Assembly: GCF_003121295.1 (NCBI RefSeq)
Contig: NZ_PHNC01000010.1
Location: forward strand, 124,001-188,000
DNA from: Streptomyces orinoci
GTDB lineage: Bacteria > Actinomycetota > Actinomycetes > Streptomycetales > Streptomycetaceae
Length of the DNA stretch: 64,000 nt
Direction: 5' to 3'
Position numbers and translations under genes: made by a program. The notes under the pieces are model-generated. The model saw nothing but the letters and a program-made list of their open reading frames with translations. It was not told the origin of the DNA and ran no database searches. Shown one piece after another: positions 46,883-55,343 of this stretch (position 1 is its first letter; each line of letters opens with the position of its first letter).

Positions 46883-47952
46883 CCACCGTTTCCCCCACCA
46901 CGCCCCAGCCCGCCGAGCCCGCCGAGTCCATCGCCGTACCGCCCTTCGCGGTGATCTCCGGCGCCCAGGTCCAACAGGCCCTGCATGGACGCGAACAGCA
47001 GCTGACCGATCTGGTGGAAGCCACCTACCGGCTGCATGGCGACGGGCACTCGGTCAACCCCCCGTCGTACTTCCTGCGCTTCCCCGACCGCCCCTCGGCC
47101 CGGATCATCGCCCTGCCCGCCTCCATCGGCGGCGAGATGCGGGTGGACGGCCTCAAGTGGATCTCCAGCTTCCCCGCCAATGTCGCCTCCGGCATCCCCC
47201 GCGCCTCGGCGGTGCTGATCCTCAACGACCATGACACCGGCTACCCCTTCGCCTGCCTGGAGAGCTCCATCATCAGCGCGAGCAGAACCGCCGCCTCGGC
47301 GGCGCTGGCCGCCGACCGGCTCAGCCGCGACCGGGAACGCCCGGCCAGGATCGGCTTCTTCGGCACCGGTCTGATCGCCCGCTATATCCACACCTTTCTG
47401 GCCGGCACCGGCTGGTCCTTCGAGCAGATCGGGGTATACGACTCCGCGCCCGAGAGCGCGGCGGGCTTCCGCACCTATCTGGAACAGTCCCGGGCCAAAG
47501 CCGGGATCACCGTGCACCACAGCCCGGAACAGCTGATCCGGTGCAGCGATCTGGTGGTCTTCGCCACCATCGCGGGCAAGCCGCATATCACCGAGGCGTC
47601 CTGGTTCGGCCACCACCCGCTGGTGCTGCATATCTCGCTGCGCGACCTCGCCCCGGAGATCCTGCTGGGCTCGGCCAACTTCGTTGACGACATCGAGCAC
47701 TGTCTCAAGGCCGAAACCTCCCCGCATCTGGCCGAACGGCTCAGCGGCGGACGGCGGTTCCTCACCGGCACCCTGGACGATGTGCTCACCGGCCGGATCT
47801 CCGTACCCACCGACCGGACCGTGATCTTCTCGCCCTTCGGCCTCGGAGTCCTCGATCTGGCCGTCGGCAAATACGTCTATGACGAGGTGGCCCGCTCCGG
47901 CCGGCTGAACATCGTCGAGGACTTCTTCCATGAACTGCGCAGGTACGGGTGA
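46879..47952 (+). CDS. sbnB: 2,3-diaminopropionate biosynthesis protein SbnB
   Basis: This 357-residue ornithine-cyclodeaminase-family enzyme has the NAD-binding motif IGFFGTGLIARYIHTFLA at about residues 155-172 and the family blocks GGEMRVDGLKWISSFPANV, LILNDHDTGYPFACLESS and VFSPFGLGVLDLAVGKYVY (in part). SbnB oxidatively cleaves N-(2-amino-2-carboxyethyl)-L-glutamate, the SbnA product, to L-2,3-diaminopropionate and 2-oxoglutarate. The ATG overlaps the dioxygenase stop, and sbnA follows, so the precursor pathway is complete and operonic. Confidence 0.94.
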   Translation: MTTVSPTTPQPAEPAESIAVPPFAVISGAQVQQALHGREQQLTDLVEATYRLHGDGHSVNPPSYFLRFPDRPSARIIALPASIGGEMRVDGLKWISSFPANVASGIPRASAVLILNDHDTGYPFACLESSIISASRTAASAALAADRLSRDRERPARIGFFGTGLIARYIHTFLAGTGWSFEQIGVYDSAPESAAGFRTYLEQSRAKAGITVHHSPEQLIRCSDLVVFATIAGKPHITEASWFGHHPLVLHISLRDLAPEILLGSANFVDDIEHCLKAETSPHLAERLSGGRRFLTGTLDDVLTGRISVPTDRTVIFSPFGLGVLDLAVGKYVYDEVARSGRLNIVEDFFHELRRYG

Positions 47953-47987
47953 ACGGCCGGAGCACCACCACAGAGGAGGGGCGCGCC

Positions 47988-48977
47988 GTGCGAGTCATTT
48001 CCATCCCCATGGACTTCAACGAGGACGAGCTCTATGTCGATCTGCGGCCGACGGTCGGGTACCCACTCTTCCTGAAATGTGAAGGCTTCAATTTCGCCGG
48101 TTCCATCAAGATCAAGGCCGCGGCGGCGATGGTGGAGGCCGCCGAGCGCAGCGGCACCCTGAGCCCGGACAGCACCCTGGTGGAGTCCTCCTCCGGCAAT
48201 CTGGGCGTGGCCCTGAGCATGATCGCGGCCAGCCGGGGCTATCGCTTTCTCTGCGTCACCGATGCCCGCTGCAACCTCTCCACCCGGCGGATGATGGAGG
48301 CCCTGGGCAGTGAGGTGCACATCATCACCGAGCCGGATCCGCACGGCGGCCTGCTGGGCGCCCGGATCGCCTTCATCCATAAGCTGATCGCCTCCGACGA
48401 CCAGTACATCTGGCTCAACCAGTACAGCAACCCGGCCAACTGGAAGGCCCACTACCGCACCACCGCCCCGGCCATCGCCCGCCAATTCCCGCAGCTGGAC
48501 GTGCTGTTCGTGGGTGCGGGCACCACGGGGACGCTGATGGGCTGCGCCCGTTACTTCCGGGAATCGCACCGCCCGGTGCGGGTGGTGGCGGTGGACAGCG
48601 TGGGCTCGGTCACCTTCGGCAGTCCGCCCGGCCGCCGGATGATCCCCGGCCTGGGCACCAGTGTCCGTCCGGCGCTGCTGGACGAGTCCTATGTGGACGA
48701 GGTGGTCCTGGTGGAGGAGACCGACACCATTCGCACCTGCCACCGGCTGGCCCGGCGCGGCTTTCTGTTCGGCGGCTCCACCGGCACGGTGGTCAGCGGC
48801 GCGGCCTCCTGGCTGGCCCGGCATGACGCCCGGGACCTCACCTCGGTGGCCATCGCACCGGACCTCGGCGAGCGCTACCTGGACACCGTCTACCAGACCA
48901 ACTGGGTGCAGGATCTCTATGGCGAGGACGTACTCGGCACCGACGCCGAACTGACCGCGGACGCACGGCGGATGTGA
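47988..48977 (+). CDS. sbnA: 2,3-diaminopropionate biosynthesis protein SbnA
   Basis: This 329-residue PLP enzyme of the cysteine-synthase/CBS fold joins O-phospho-L-serine and L-glutamate to N-(2-amino-2-carboxyethyl)-L-glutamate. The PLP lysine is K41 in NFAGSIKIKAA; ESSSGNLGVALSMIA, VGAGTTGTLMGCARYF and GGSTGTVVSGA bind cofactor phosphate. The start is GTG at 47988, 8 nt after GAGGAGGG. A GTG at 47949 overlaps the sbnB stop but has a poor ribosome site. It is the last gene of the operon and is followed by a 12-bp hairpin. Confidence 0.94.
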   Translation: MRVISIPMDFNEDELYVDLRPTVGYPLFLKCEGFNFAGSIKIKAAAAMVEAAERSGTLSPDSTLVESSSGNLGVALSMIAASRGYRFLCVTDARCNLSTRRMMEALGSEVHIITEPDPHGGLLGARIAFIHKLIASDDQYIWLNQYSNPANWKAHYRTTAPAIARQFPQLDVLFVGAGTTGTLMGCARYFRESHRPVRVVAVDSVGSVTFGSPPGRRMIPGLGTSVRPALLDESYVDEVVLVEETDTIRTCHRLARRGFLFGGSTGTVVSGAASWLARHDARDLTSVAIAPDLGERYLDTVYQTNWVQDLYGEDVLGTDAELTADARRM

Positions 48978-48992
48978 GCACCCGGCAACGGC

Positions 48993-49023
48993 TGCTGGAA
49001 GGCGTGCCCGGCGCCTTCCAGCA
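48993..49023. terminator. terminator of the diaminopropionate operon
   Basis: TGCTGGAAGGCG (48993-49004) pairs perfectly with CGCCTTCCAGCA (49012-49023) over a 7-nt loop, 15 bp past the sbnA stop. A small GTGAA-tt-TTCAC palindrome (49046-49057) and TTGACA (49063-49068) just beyond may belong to the next gene's promoter. Confidence 0.85.
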
Positions 49024-49228
49024 CCTGCGCCGCTCCCTCCGCGCTGTGAATTTTCACGTCCGTTGACAGCCGCCCACCCCTGAACTCCGGCTTCCGTCAC
49101 CGCGAACCCGCCCCCGTTCACACCCACCCCTCCCCGCGAGTTGACCCTCCCCCGGAGGCTGCCCGATCCTCTCCCCAGCGTCCGGACGCGCTCTCCTCCC
49201 CTCACCCCCCACCCACGGGAGCAGCGCG

Positions 49229-49810
49229 ATGACTCGTGTCCCAGCGATCGCGGCCCTGGCCGCCGCCACCCTGTTCGCCGTCCCCACCGCCACGGCGACC
49301 GCCGTACCACAGCAGCCGCCCGGTTCGGCGGAGGTCCAGCTCAATATCTCCATGCAGGCCCAGCAGAAGAACAACTGGTGCTGGGCCGGTTCGGGCAACA
49401 CCATCGCCGCCTACTTCGGCCGCGACTACACCCAGAACCAGTTCTGCAACGCGGCCTTCCAGCGCCGTCAGGGCACCGCGTGCCCCAACTGGCAGGCGAA
49501 CCTGGGCAATGTGCAGAACGCCTTCGACTGGATGGGCATCAACCCCGGCTCCTATGTCGGCTACCCCCTCGACCACTCCACCATCCGCGATGAGATCAAC
49601 CACTCCCGCCCCATAGAGACCCGCATCGGCTGGCGCTCCGGCGGCGGCCATATGCATGTCATCTACGGCTATGACAGCACCCGGCGAACCTGGGTGTACT
49701 GGGGCGACCCCTGGCCCTCCAACTACCGCTACAACTGGGCGAACTACGACTGGTATGTGAACAACCAGGACTTCTCCTGGACCCACTCCCTCTACGGGAT
49801 CGGCAGCTGA
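49229..49810 (+). CDS. secreted papain-like cysteine protease (AvrRpt2/C39-like)
   Basis: This 193-residue protein has a signal peptide (MTRVPAIAALAAATLFAVPT, cleavage near ATA). The catalytic Cys lies in KNNWCWAGSGNTIAAYFG, the His in SGGGHMHVIYGYD, and the Asn/Asp site in WVYWGDPWPS. This order and spacing match the AvrRpt2 family (Pfam 12385), which includes secreted Streptomyces enzymes. Targets are unknown. The ATG at 49229 follows GGAGCAGC. A very strong hairpin follows downstream. Confidence 0.85.
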   Translation: MTRVPAIAALAAATLFAVPTATATAVPQQPPGSAEVQLNISMQAQQKNNWCWAGSGNTIAAYFGRDYTQNQFCNAAFQRRQGTACPNWQANLGNVQNAFDWMGINPGSYVGYPLDHSTIRDEINHSRPIETRIGWRSGGGHMHVIYGYDSTRRTWVYWGDPWPSNYRYNWANYDWYVNNQDFSWTHSLYGIGS

Positions 49811-49861
49811 GGGCGCGTACCGCGTTCCGGCGCACCGGCTCGCGGGTAGCCGTTCTGCCGG

Positions 49862-49896
49862 GCTGGGCCGGGCCGGAACTCCCGGCCCGGCCCAGC
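49862..49896. terminator. 15-bp terminator stem after the protease gene
   Basis: GCTGGGCCGGGCCGG (49862-49876) pairs perfectly with CCGGCCCGGCCCAGC (49882-49896) over a 5-nt loop, one of the strongest hairpins in the window. Confidence 0.85.
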
Positions 49897-49932
49897 GGTA
49901 TCACCGATCCCCGACCCCAGTGGCAGGCCCAT

Positions 49933-51102
49933 GTGACCGAAGCGACCGAAGCAAATCCCTTGCTGGACATCCCCATCGACCTCCGCATCCTGCGCGGCGC
50001 CCTGGACCTGGAGCGCACCGCCCATGGCCTCCTCCCGCACCGGCTGCCCGGCTGGGCCCGTAAGCAGTTCCCCGACGCATACCTGGCCCGCGCCGAGTCC
50101 TCGCCCTCGGGCGTACGGCTGGCCGTCCGCACCCGGGCCACCGTCCTGGAGCTGGACGTACACCCCACCAGGACGGTCTACCGGGGCCTCCCGATCCCCG
50201 CCGACGGCCGCTACGATCTGCACCTCAACGGCCGCCCGGCCGGCTGGACCAGCGTGTCCGAGGGCGATGTCCGCACCATGGACCTCACCACCCTCGCCGA
50301 AACCTTCCGCCCCGGCCCGCCCGGCACCGTCCGCTTCACCGGACTGCCCGCCGAGCCCAAGGATCTCGAACTCTGGCTCCCCCAGAACGAGGTCGTCGAA
50401 CTGCTCGCCCTGCGCACCGACGCCCCGGTGGAGCCCATCCCGGACCGGGGCCGCAAGGTGTGGCTGCACCACGGCAGTTCGATCAGCCATGGCACCAGCG
50501 CGGACAGCCCCTCCACCAGCTGGCCCGCCCTGGCCGCCGCCCAGGCCGGCGTCGAGCTGCTCAACCTCGGGCTGAGCGGCAACGCCCTGCTCGACCCCTT
50601 TCTGGCCCGGGTCATCCGGGACACCCCCGCCGATCTGATCAGCGTCAAGCTCGGCATCAACCTGGTCAACAGCGATCTGCTGCGGCTGCGCGCGTTCGCC
50701 CCGGCGGTCCATGGCTTCCTGGACACCATCCGCGAGGGGCACCCCCACACCCCCCTGCTGCTGATCTCCCCCCTCCTGTGCCCCATCCAGGAGGACACCC
50801 CCGGCCCCATCGTGCTGGACCTGGCTTCCCCCAACGCCTGCTTCCGCGCCCTGGGCGACCCCACTGATCCCACCAGGCTCACCCTCAGGACGATCAGGGC
50901 CGAACTCTCCCGCCTCGCCGACCAGCGGGCCGCCGACGACCCCCACCTCCACTACCTCGACGGCCTCTCCCTCTACGGCGAACGGGACTTCGCCGAGCTG
51001 CCCCTGCCCGACGCCCTGCACCCGGACGGTGCCGGTCACCGGCGGATCGCCGAGCGGTTCGCGGAGTCGGTGTTCGGCGAGGGCGGCCCCTTCGCCGGTT
51101 GA
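49933..51102 (+). CDS. SGNH/GDSL-family esterase with N-terminal beta domain
   Basis: This 389-residue protein has a beta-rich N-terminal domain (about 1-165, with YRGLPIPADGRYDLHLNG), then an SGNH hydrolase. Block I is LHHGSSISHGTS (catalytic Ser), block II LNLGLSGNALLDPFLA (Gly/Asn), block III SVKLGINLVN, and block V LPDALHPDGAGHRRIAERF (Asp-x-x-His). This matches the Lipase_GDSL_3 group of putative carbohydrate esterases. No signal peptide is seen, so it is probably cytoplasmic. The start is GTG at 49933; an overlapping ATG at 49931 is out of frame. Confidence 0.87.
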   Translation: MTEATEANPLLDIPIDLRILRGALDLERTAHGLLPHRLPGWARKQFPDAYLARAESSPSGVRLAVRTRATVLELDVHPTRTVYRGLPIPADGRYDLHLNGRPAGWTSVSEGDVRTMDLTTLAETFRPGPPGTVRFTGLPAEPKDLELWLPQNEVVELLALRTDAPVEPIPDRGRKVWLHHGSSISHGTSADSPSTSWPALAAAQAGVELLNLGLSGNALLDPFLARVIRDTPADLISVKLGINLVNSDLLRLRAFAPAVHGFLDTIREGHPHTPLLLISPLLCPIQEDTPGPIVLDLASPNACFRALGDPTDPTRLTLRTIRAELSRLADQRAADDPHLHYLDGLSLYGERDFAELPLPDALHPDGAGHRRIAERFAESVFGEGGPFAG

Positions 51103-51131
51103 ACAGCCATTCCGTGTCGGGTTTCCGTTGC

Positions 51132-51375
51132 CCGAAGCCAGGGCGAAGCCGGAACGGCGTGCCTGTTCCGGCACCAGTACGGCGTAGTCCTCTTCGAGGT
51201 GGCCCGCGCCGACCGCCGAGGCCACGAGCTGAGCGGCGTTCGCCGTGATGGGTGAGTCGCCTTGGCGGCCAGCCGCTCCAGCACCGGCCGGACCCTGGTG
51301 TACGTGGTGCCGCCAGACTCCGGGGCCAGGGGTGCCGGCGCGACCCCGACGAAGTCGCTGGTGGCGATCAGGCGC
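51132..51375 (-). pseudogene. remnant of an NAD(P)-binding oxidoreductase (3-hydroxyisobutyrate dehydrogenase / imine reductase type)
   Basis: Two pieces in different frames on the minus strand remain. One reads GGTTYTRVRPVLERLAAKATH, like the end of the Rossmann part. The other reads SPITANAAQLVASAVGAGHL then EEDYAVLVPEQA, like the C-terminal helix end of this family. The ~130 residues normally between them are absent. It abuts the LysR remnant. The identification is by short motifs only. Confidence 0.4.
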
Positions 51376-51399
51376 AGCGCCCTCTCGTACCGTCGCACC

Positions 51400-51762
51400 C
51401 TCGTCGGCCGCCCGTCCCTCGCTGAGCAGGCGCAACTGGACGCCGGGGGCCTCGGCCCGCACGCGGGTCAGCAGGTCCGTGCCAAAGCAGGCAATCAGAT
51501 CCCCGGGAGCCAGGACGGTGAAGGCGCGGCGCAATACGGCTGGTGTGTCCCCCTCGGCAGGCCCCAGCAGGTTCTGCGCGTCCTCGGCCAGAGCGCGTAC
51601 CCGCGGACGCAGTGCCAGCGCGTGCGCGGTCGGCTTCATGCCCCGGCTGGGGCGCACCGGCAGGGGATCGGCGAATGCGGTTCGCAGCCGTCCCAGGGCC
51701 CGGCTGACGGCGGGCACCGACAGGTCCAGCCGACGGGCTGCCGCAGTGACGCTGCCCACCAA
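51400..51762 (-). pseudogene. remnant of a LysR-family regulator
   Basis: The minus strand encodes SVTAAARRLDLSVPAVSRAL, then GRLRTAFADPLPV and RALAEDAQNLLGPA, clearly the LysR helix-turn-helix and linker helix. The first ~20 residues of the domain are missing: a TGA stop and no good start precede SVTAAARR. Similarity ends about residue 115 (VQLRLLSEG), so most of the effector domain is gone. The open frame continues leftward into the esterase gene without meaning. Confidence 0.7.
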
Positions 51763-51852
51763 GCGAAATCAGCACTTGCACTCTTTTCGCTGGTCGCAAC
51801 TCTTGGCCGCTCCTAAGGTCGGCAGCATCGCTGCAGACGGCGGCACGCGGTC

Positions 51853-52038
51853 ATGTACGCGATCCTGCTCGAACGTGCCTGCCGGATTCAGCTCACCGCC
51901 CGGGCCGCAGGCGAGCTCCGCCACTGGACCAGCCACCAGGAATGCCTGGAAAAGGACTCGGTGGCCTGGCCCCACAGCCAGATCGACGCCGGGTGGCAGC
52001 ACTGGCAACGCCGTGTCGCACTCCGCCAGCCCCTCTGA
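51853..52038 (+). CDS. short open frame, possible gene fragment
   Basis: A 61-residue frame (MYAILLERACRIQLTARAAG onward) holds several Trp and His (WPHSQIDAGWQHWQRR). I do not recognise it. It sits among broken genes, has no ribosome site, and may be the tail of a lost gene. Confidence 0.2.
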   Translation: MYAILLERACRIQLTARAAGELRHWTSHQECLEKDSVAWPHSQIDAGWQHWQRRVALRQPL

Positions 52039-52231
52039 TCCCCTGGGACGGGTGCTGTCCGGGCCGGTCACCGCCCTCCCCGCAGCGTAAAACGACCAGT
52101 TGCCGCCGCACTCGGACAACGGCCCGTCCACACAGGCACATTGCCGAATCGGCACTCTCTCCCCAATGATCATTCACGAGTCAACCAATCAGCCACAAAG
52201 GCTCATTGGAGCGCACATCCGGGAGGAGCGT

Positions 52232-52494
52232 ATGTCTCAGAACGCCACAGAAATCACACACCGCTCGGTGCCCTCACCGGGAGGCCGGATACATCTCGCA
52301 GAGCAGGGAACGGGCCCACTGGCCCTGCTGGTGCACGGTTTCCCGGAATCCTGGTACTCCTGGCGCCACCAGCGAGGCGTACCCGGTCACGCTGCCGGGC
52401 CCGGCCTCCTGGCTGCGGCCACTGGATCCAGCAGGAACGCCCCGCCGAGGTCAACCGGCTCCTCACCGACTCGCTCGCGGCCCTGCCCGCCTGA
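52232..52494 (+). pseudogene. remnant of an alpha/beta hydrolase (epoxide-hydrolase type)
   Basis: The ATG at 52232 follows GGGAGGAG and encodes MSQNATEITH, GGRIHLAEQGTGPLALLVHG and FPESWYSWRHQ, the normal N-terminus with the oxyanion HGFPE motif. After ~47 residues the text breaks. In another frame GHWIQQERPAEVNRLLTDSL then AALPA follows, the normal C-terminus. About 200 residues including the nucleophile are deleted, with a frameshift. Confidence 0.8.
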
Positions 52495-52535
52495 ATTCCC
52501 GTGCCCGACCAACTGACTTCGATCCTGGAGACAAC

Positions 52536-53096
52536 ATGAGCAGCGCCCTTCTTGTGATGGACGTCCAGCAGTCGATCGTGGACGCCGTCAACGACAGCTC
52601 CGGATATCTGCCACGCCTGCGCAGGGCGATCGACGGGGCCCGGGCGGCGGATATCCCCGTGATCTATGTGGTCATCGCCCTGCGTCCCGGCTTCCCTGAA
52701 GTCGGCACCCACAACAGGGCTCTCACCGCCATCGCAAGGGACGGCCTCTATGTCGAGGGTGCCCCGGGTACGGAGATCCACCCGGAGGTCGCGCCCCGGC
52801 CGGGCGATGTGGTGGTGACCAAGAGACGGGCAAGTGCGTTCTCCGGCAGTGATCTTGAAATGGTACTGAGGGCACGCGGCATCGACCGTCTCGTGCTCAC
52901 CGGCATCGCCACCAGCGCTGTGGTGCTGTACACCCTGTGCCAGGCCAATGACCTGGACTTCGGCCTCACCGTGCTCTCCGACGCATGCCTGGACACCGAC
53001 CCGGAGGTACACCGGGTGCTCACCGAGCGGCTGTTCCCGCAGTGGGCGGATGTTGTCACCATCGACGACTGGCTCAAGACGAGCGCATCCGCATAG
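52536..53096 (+). CDS. isochorismatase-family hydrolase lacking the usual cysteine
   Basis: This 186-residue protein has the isochorismatase fold: MDVQQSIVDAV (catalytic Asp), GDVVVTKRRASAFSGSDL (Lys), LVLTGIATSAVVLYTLCQA, and CLDTDPEVHR. The cysteine that follows the cis-peptide in amidase members (GxxTxxCV) is replaced: the motif reads GIATSAVVL. Such members are common in actinobacteria and may act as isochorismatases in the strict sense or have lost activity. The start is the ATG at 52536, 4-5 nt after GGAG. It is the only intact gene between two pseudogenes. Confidence 0.82.
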   Translation: MSSALLVMDVQQSIVDAVNDSSGYLPRLRRAIDGARAADIPVIYVVIALRPGFPEVGTHNRALTAIARDGLYVEGAPGTEIHPEVAPRPGDVVVTKRRASAFSGSDLEMVLRARGIDRLVLTGIATSAVVLYTLCQANDLDFGLTVLSDACLDTDPEVHRVLTERLFPQWADVVTIDDWLKTSASA

Positions 53097-53111
53097 CGAA
53101 TCGCACTTCCC

Positions 53112-53510
53112 TCAGGGGCGTTCTCCGGCGCGTTCGTAGGCCGGAGTGCGTTCGGCGAGGACGCCGTCGGCAGGCTGCGGACGGCCCCGAAGGTGCATGG
53201 CGCGGAGTTCGGCCATAAACCTCTCCCCAGCTCGGGGCCGCCCTCGGCGAGGAGTTGGGCGCGGATCGACAACTCAGGTGTGGTGGGGAGCCAACGGGAT
53301 CCCCACGCACCCCATTGCGTCATCACCGGCGCGAGTTCGATCGCGGCCTCGGTCAGCCGGTATTCGATCTTCTGCCGGTGGCGCGGGTCATCGTGCCGGG
53401 TGAGCAGACCCGCGTCCACCAGCTTCGACAGGCGGGCGGCAAGGATGTTGGACGCGATGCCCTCGATCGAGTGCGCGAGGAGTTCGCGGAAGTGCCGGTG
53501 GCCGCCGAAG
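53112..53510 (-). pseudogene. remnant of an HxlR-family regulator
   Basis: The minus strand encodes FRELLAHSIEGIASNILAAR, LSKLVDAGLLTRHDDPRHRQ, KIEYRLTEAAIELAPVMTQW and GAWGSRWL, the HxlR winged helix. The first ~30 residues, including the Cys that starts the domain, are missing. A frameshift near 53225 separates GGPELG from RFMAELRAMHL, the proper C-terminal end, which stops at 53112. It is 5'-truncated and frameshifted. Confidence 0.75.
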
Positions 53511-53707
53511 CCGGCACGGGCAGACGGCCGGCCGTTATTCGTTGTTGCGCCATGTCCGTGACGTACTGCGCCTGACCCACTGACACCCCAATGGCCAAAG
53601 CCTAGCCTTCGGCTATATATCGCCCGAAAGGACTATGTTCAGCAGAAGAAGGGCAGATGCCATGAAGGGAGCGAGCTGGACAACTGCGTTATGCAGAGGG
53701 GGATTTC

Positions 53708-54094
53708 ATGCCGGACGATCAGGCGAACGCCACCGTACGCGAGGGCAGCCCGGACTCCGCGGTTGACCGGGTGGCCGACTTCTACGGCGCCTATATCGAT
53801 GCCGTCGACGACGGCACCGATGACCTGAGCGCTGGGCTCCGCGCCCACTACCTCACAGAGGACCTCCGCCGGCGTCTGGCCGCCTGGGAGGAGGCCAACC
53901 ACGCCGACGGGGTCCTGCGCGCCCAGGACGTGCCCACCCACTGGGCGGTCCGCTACCACGACTCCGGCGCCGGGCACCTGTTCACCACGGTCACCCTCAC
54001 CTGGGGCACCGGCCCGGACGCCGGGCACACCCGGCTGGCGGTGCAGAGTGACCTCAGCACCAAACTCATCTCGGACATCGAGGATTCCCAATAG
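53708..54094 (+). CDS. hypothetical protein, DUF3828-like
   Basis: This 128-residue protein has no signal peptide or membrane span. VADFYGAYIDAVDDG followed by LRAHYLTEDLRRRLAAWEEA recalls the opening of DUF3828/NTF2-like domains, and the C-terminal half is beta-rich. The ATG at 53708 follows GAGGGGGA. Upstream lie a TAGCC-ttc-GGCTA palindrome (53603-53615) and TATATA, a plausible promoter that may originally have served the broken HxlR gene. The function is unknown. Confidence 0.6.
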   Translation: MPDDQANATVREGSPDSAVDRVADFYGAYIDAVDDGTDDLSAGLRAHYLTEDLRRRLAAWEEANHADGVLRAQDVPTHWAVRYHDSGAGHLFTTVTLTWGTGPDAGHTRLAVQSDLSTKLISDIEDSQ

Positions 54095-54099
54095 AGACG

Positions 54100-55320
54100 T
54101 CAAGCGGCAGTCGCAACGGGCGCGTCCCAGTCGATGCGGTGGTCGAACAGCCAGGACACCGCGCTCATGGCCTCGGGACGCGCCATGCGCTTCATGACCA
54201 CCGGCAGGATCGCGTCGCGAATGGCCCGGCCGACCGGGCCGACCTGCTTGGAGCCGGAGCCCCGCTCGCCGTAGGCGACGACGCGCTCGACGCGTGCGCG
54301 GCGCAGCCGCTCGTATATGGCGAACGCCCGCTCCGCAGTGGGCAGATCGCGCAGGCACTTGGCCAGGACGACGGCGTCCTCGCAGGCCATGGAGACACCC
54401 TGGCCGGAGGACGGGGCAACGGCATGGGCGGCGTCGCCGACGAGAACCATGGGCCCGCGGTGCCAGACGGGGACGGTGGGCAGGTCGTACTGGTTGAAGA
54501 CCCTGAACGGTTCGCTGGCCGCCACGATGCGCGCGGCGGGTGACTTGTCGTCCCGGTAGAGGTCCAGCATCATCGCCCGCCACTGCTCGGGGGTGGTGGT
54601 GCGCAACTCCTCGCGGGAGATCTCCGCCTTGCGGGGCGGGTTGCCGAACCACCAGACCTGCCCGTCGGGGGCGATGGCGTAGCCGAAGAAGCAGCGCTTG
54701 CCGAAGACCATGTGGTACGTGCCGGATTTGCCCTCAAGACCATCGACCCGGGCGAAGCCACCCGTGTTGCCAAGCCCGGTGTAGCGGGGGCCGGGGGCGG
54801 ACGGGTCGATGATCGTGCGGGTGGCCGAGTGAACGCCGTCGGCGCCGACGAGCAGGTCGGCCTCGGCGGTGGTGCCGTCGGCGAAGCGGGCGAGAACTCC
54901 GCCGGAGGGGGTGGCGGTGGCGTCGGTCAGACGCTTGCCGTGCAGGGTGTGTATCCCGCGCCGGGCCGCCTCCGCGGTGATCGCGGCGTATACGTCGGAG
55001 CGCAGCACGGTGCGGGTGACAGTGCCGTCGGGCAGGGCCATGCCGTTGGGCACGGTGGCCAGGTGCTTGCCGGTGCCGGAGGCGAACTCGATCTCTCCGG
55101 TGGGGAATCCGTGGGCGGTCAGGGCCTGGTCGGCGCCTATGGCCTTCAGCGCGGCGATGCCGTTGACGGCGATGGTCAGGTAGATGCCATGGGACAAGCC
55201 GGCGCTCTGCTCGTACGCCTCATAAATCGTGGCGTCGATGCCGGCCTGTTGCAGGGCCATGGCGGTGACGGGGCCGGCGATGCCGCCTCCGATCACCAGG
55301 GCGGTGCGACGGGCGTTCAT
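54100..55320 (-). CDS. FAD-dependent aromatic-type monooxygenase
   Basis: This 406-residue PHBH-fold enzyme starts with the FAD-binding GXGXXG motif (LVIGGGIAGPVTAMALQQAG). It has the middle DG motif (ADLLVGADGVHSATR) and the second FAD motif MVLVGDAAHAVAPSSGQGVS. It would hydroxylate or epoxidise a small hydrophobic substrate with NAD(P)H. The start is the ATG at 55320, 9 nt after AAGGAG. A 137-residue protein gene lies 23 bp upstream on the same strand, and a divergent MarR regulator beyond it, so the two-gene operon is probably MarR-controlled. Confidence 0.9.
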   Translation of the reverse strand: MNARRTALVIGGGIAGPVTAMALQQAGIDATIYEAYEQSAGLSHGIYLTIAVNGIAALKAIGADQALTAHGFPTGEIEFASGTGKHLATVPNGMALPDGTVTRTVLRSDVYAAITAEAARRGIHTLHGKRLTDATATPSGGVLARFADGTTAEADLLVGADGVHSATRTIIDPSAPGPRYTGLGNTGGFARVDGLEGKSGTYHMVFGKRCFFGYAIAPDGQVWWFGNPPRKAEISREELRTTTPEQWRAMMLDLYRDDKSPAARIVAASEPFRVFNQYDLPTVPVWHRGPMVLVGDAAHAVAPSSGQGVSMACEDAVVLAKCLRDLPTAERAFAIYERLRRARVERVVAYGERGSGSKQVGPVGRAIRDAILPVVMKRMARPEAMSAVSWLFDHRIDWDAPVATAA

Positions 55321-55343
55321 CCGGTACGGCTCCTTCACTCGGA

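Noticed and set aside
46879..48977. Staphyloferrin-type siderophore cluster, suggested by sbnA and sbnB
   Set aside because: No IucA/IucC-type siderophore synthetase, exporter or receptor gene is nearby. The neighbours are NRPS and Pls-like proteins.
49811..51762. One large leftward protein covering the esterase region
   Set aside because: Only its first ~115 residues resemble LysR. The rest is the complement of the SGNH esterase gene.
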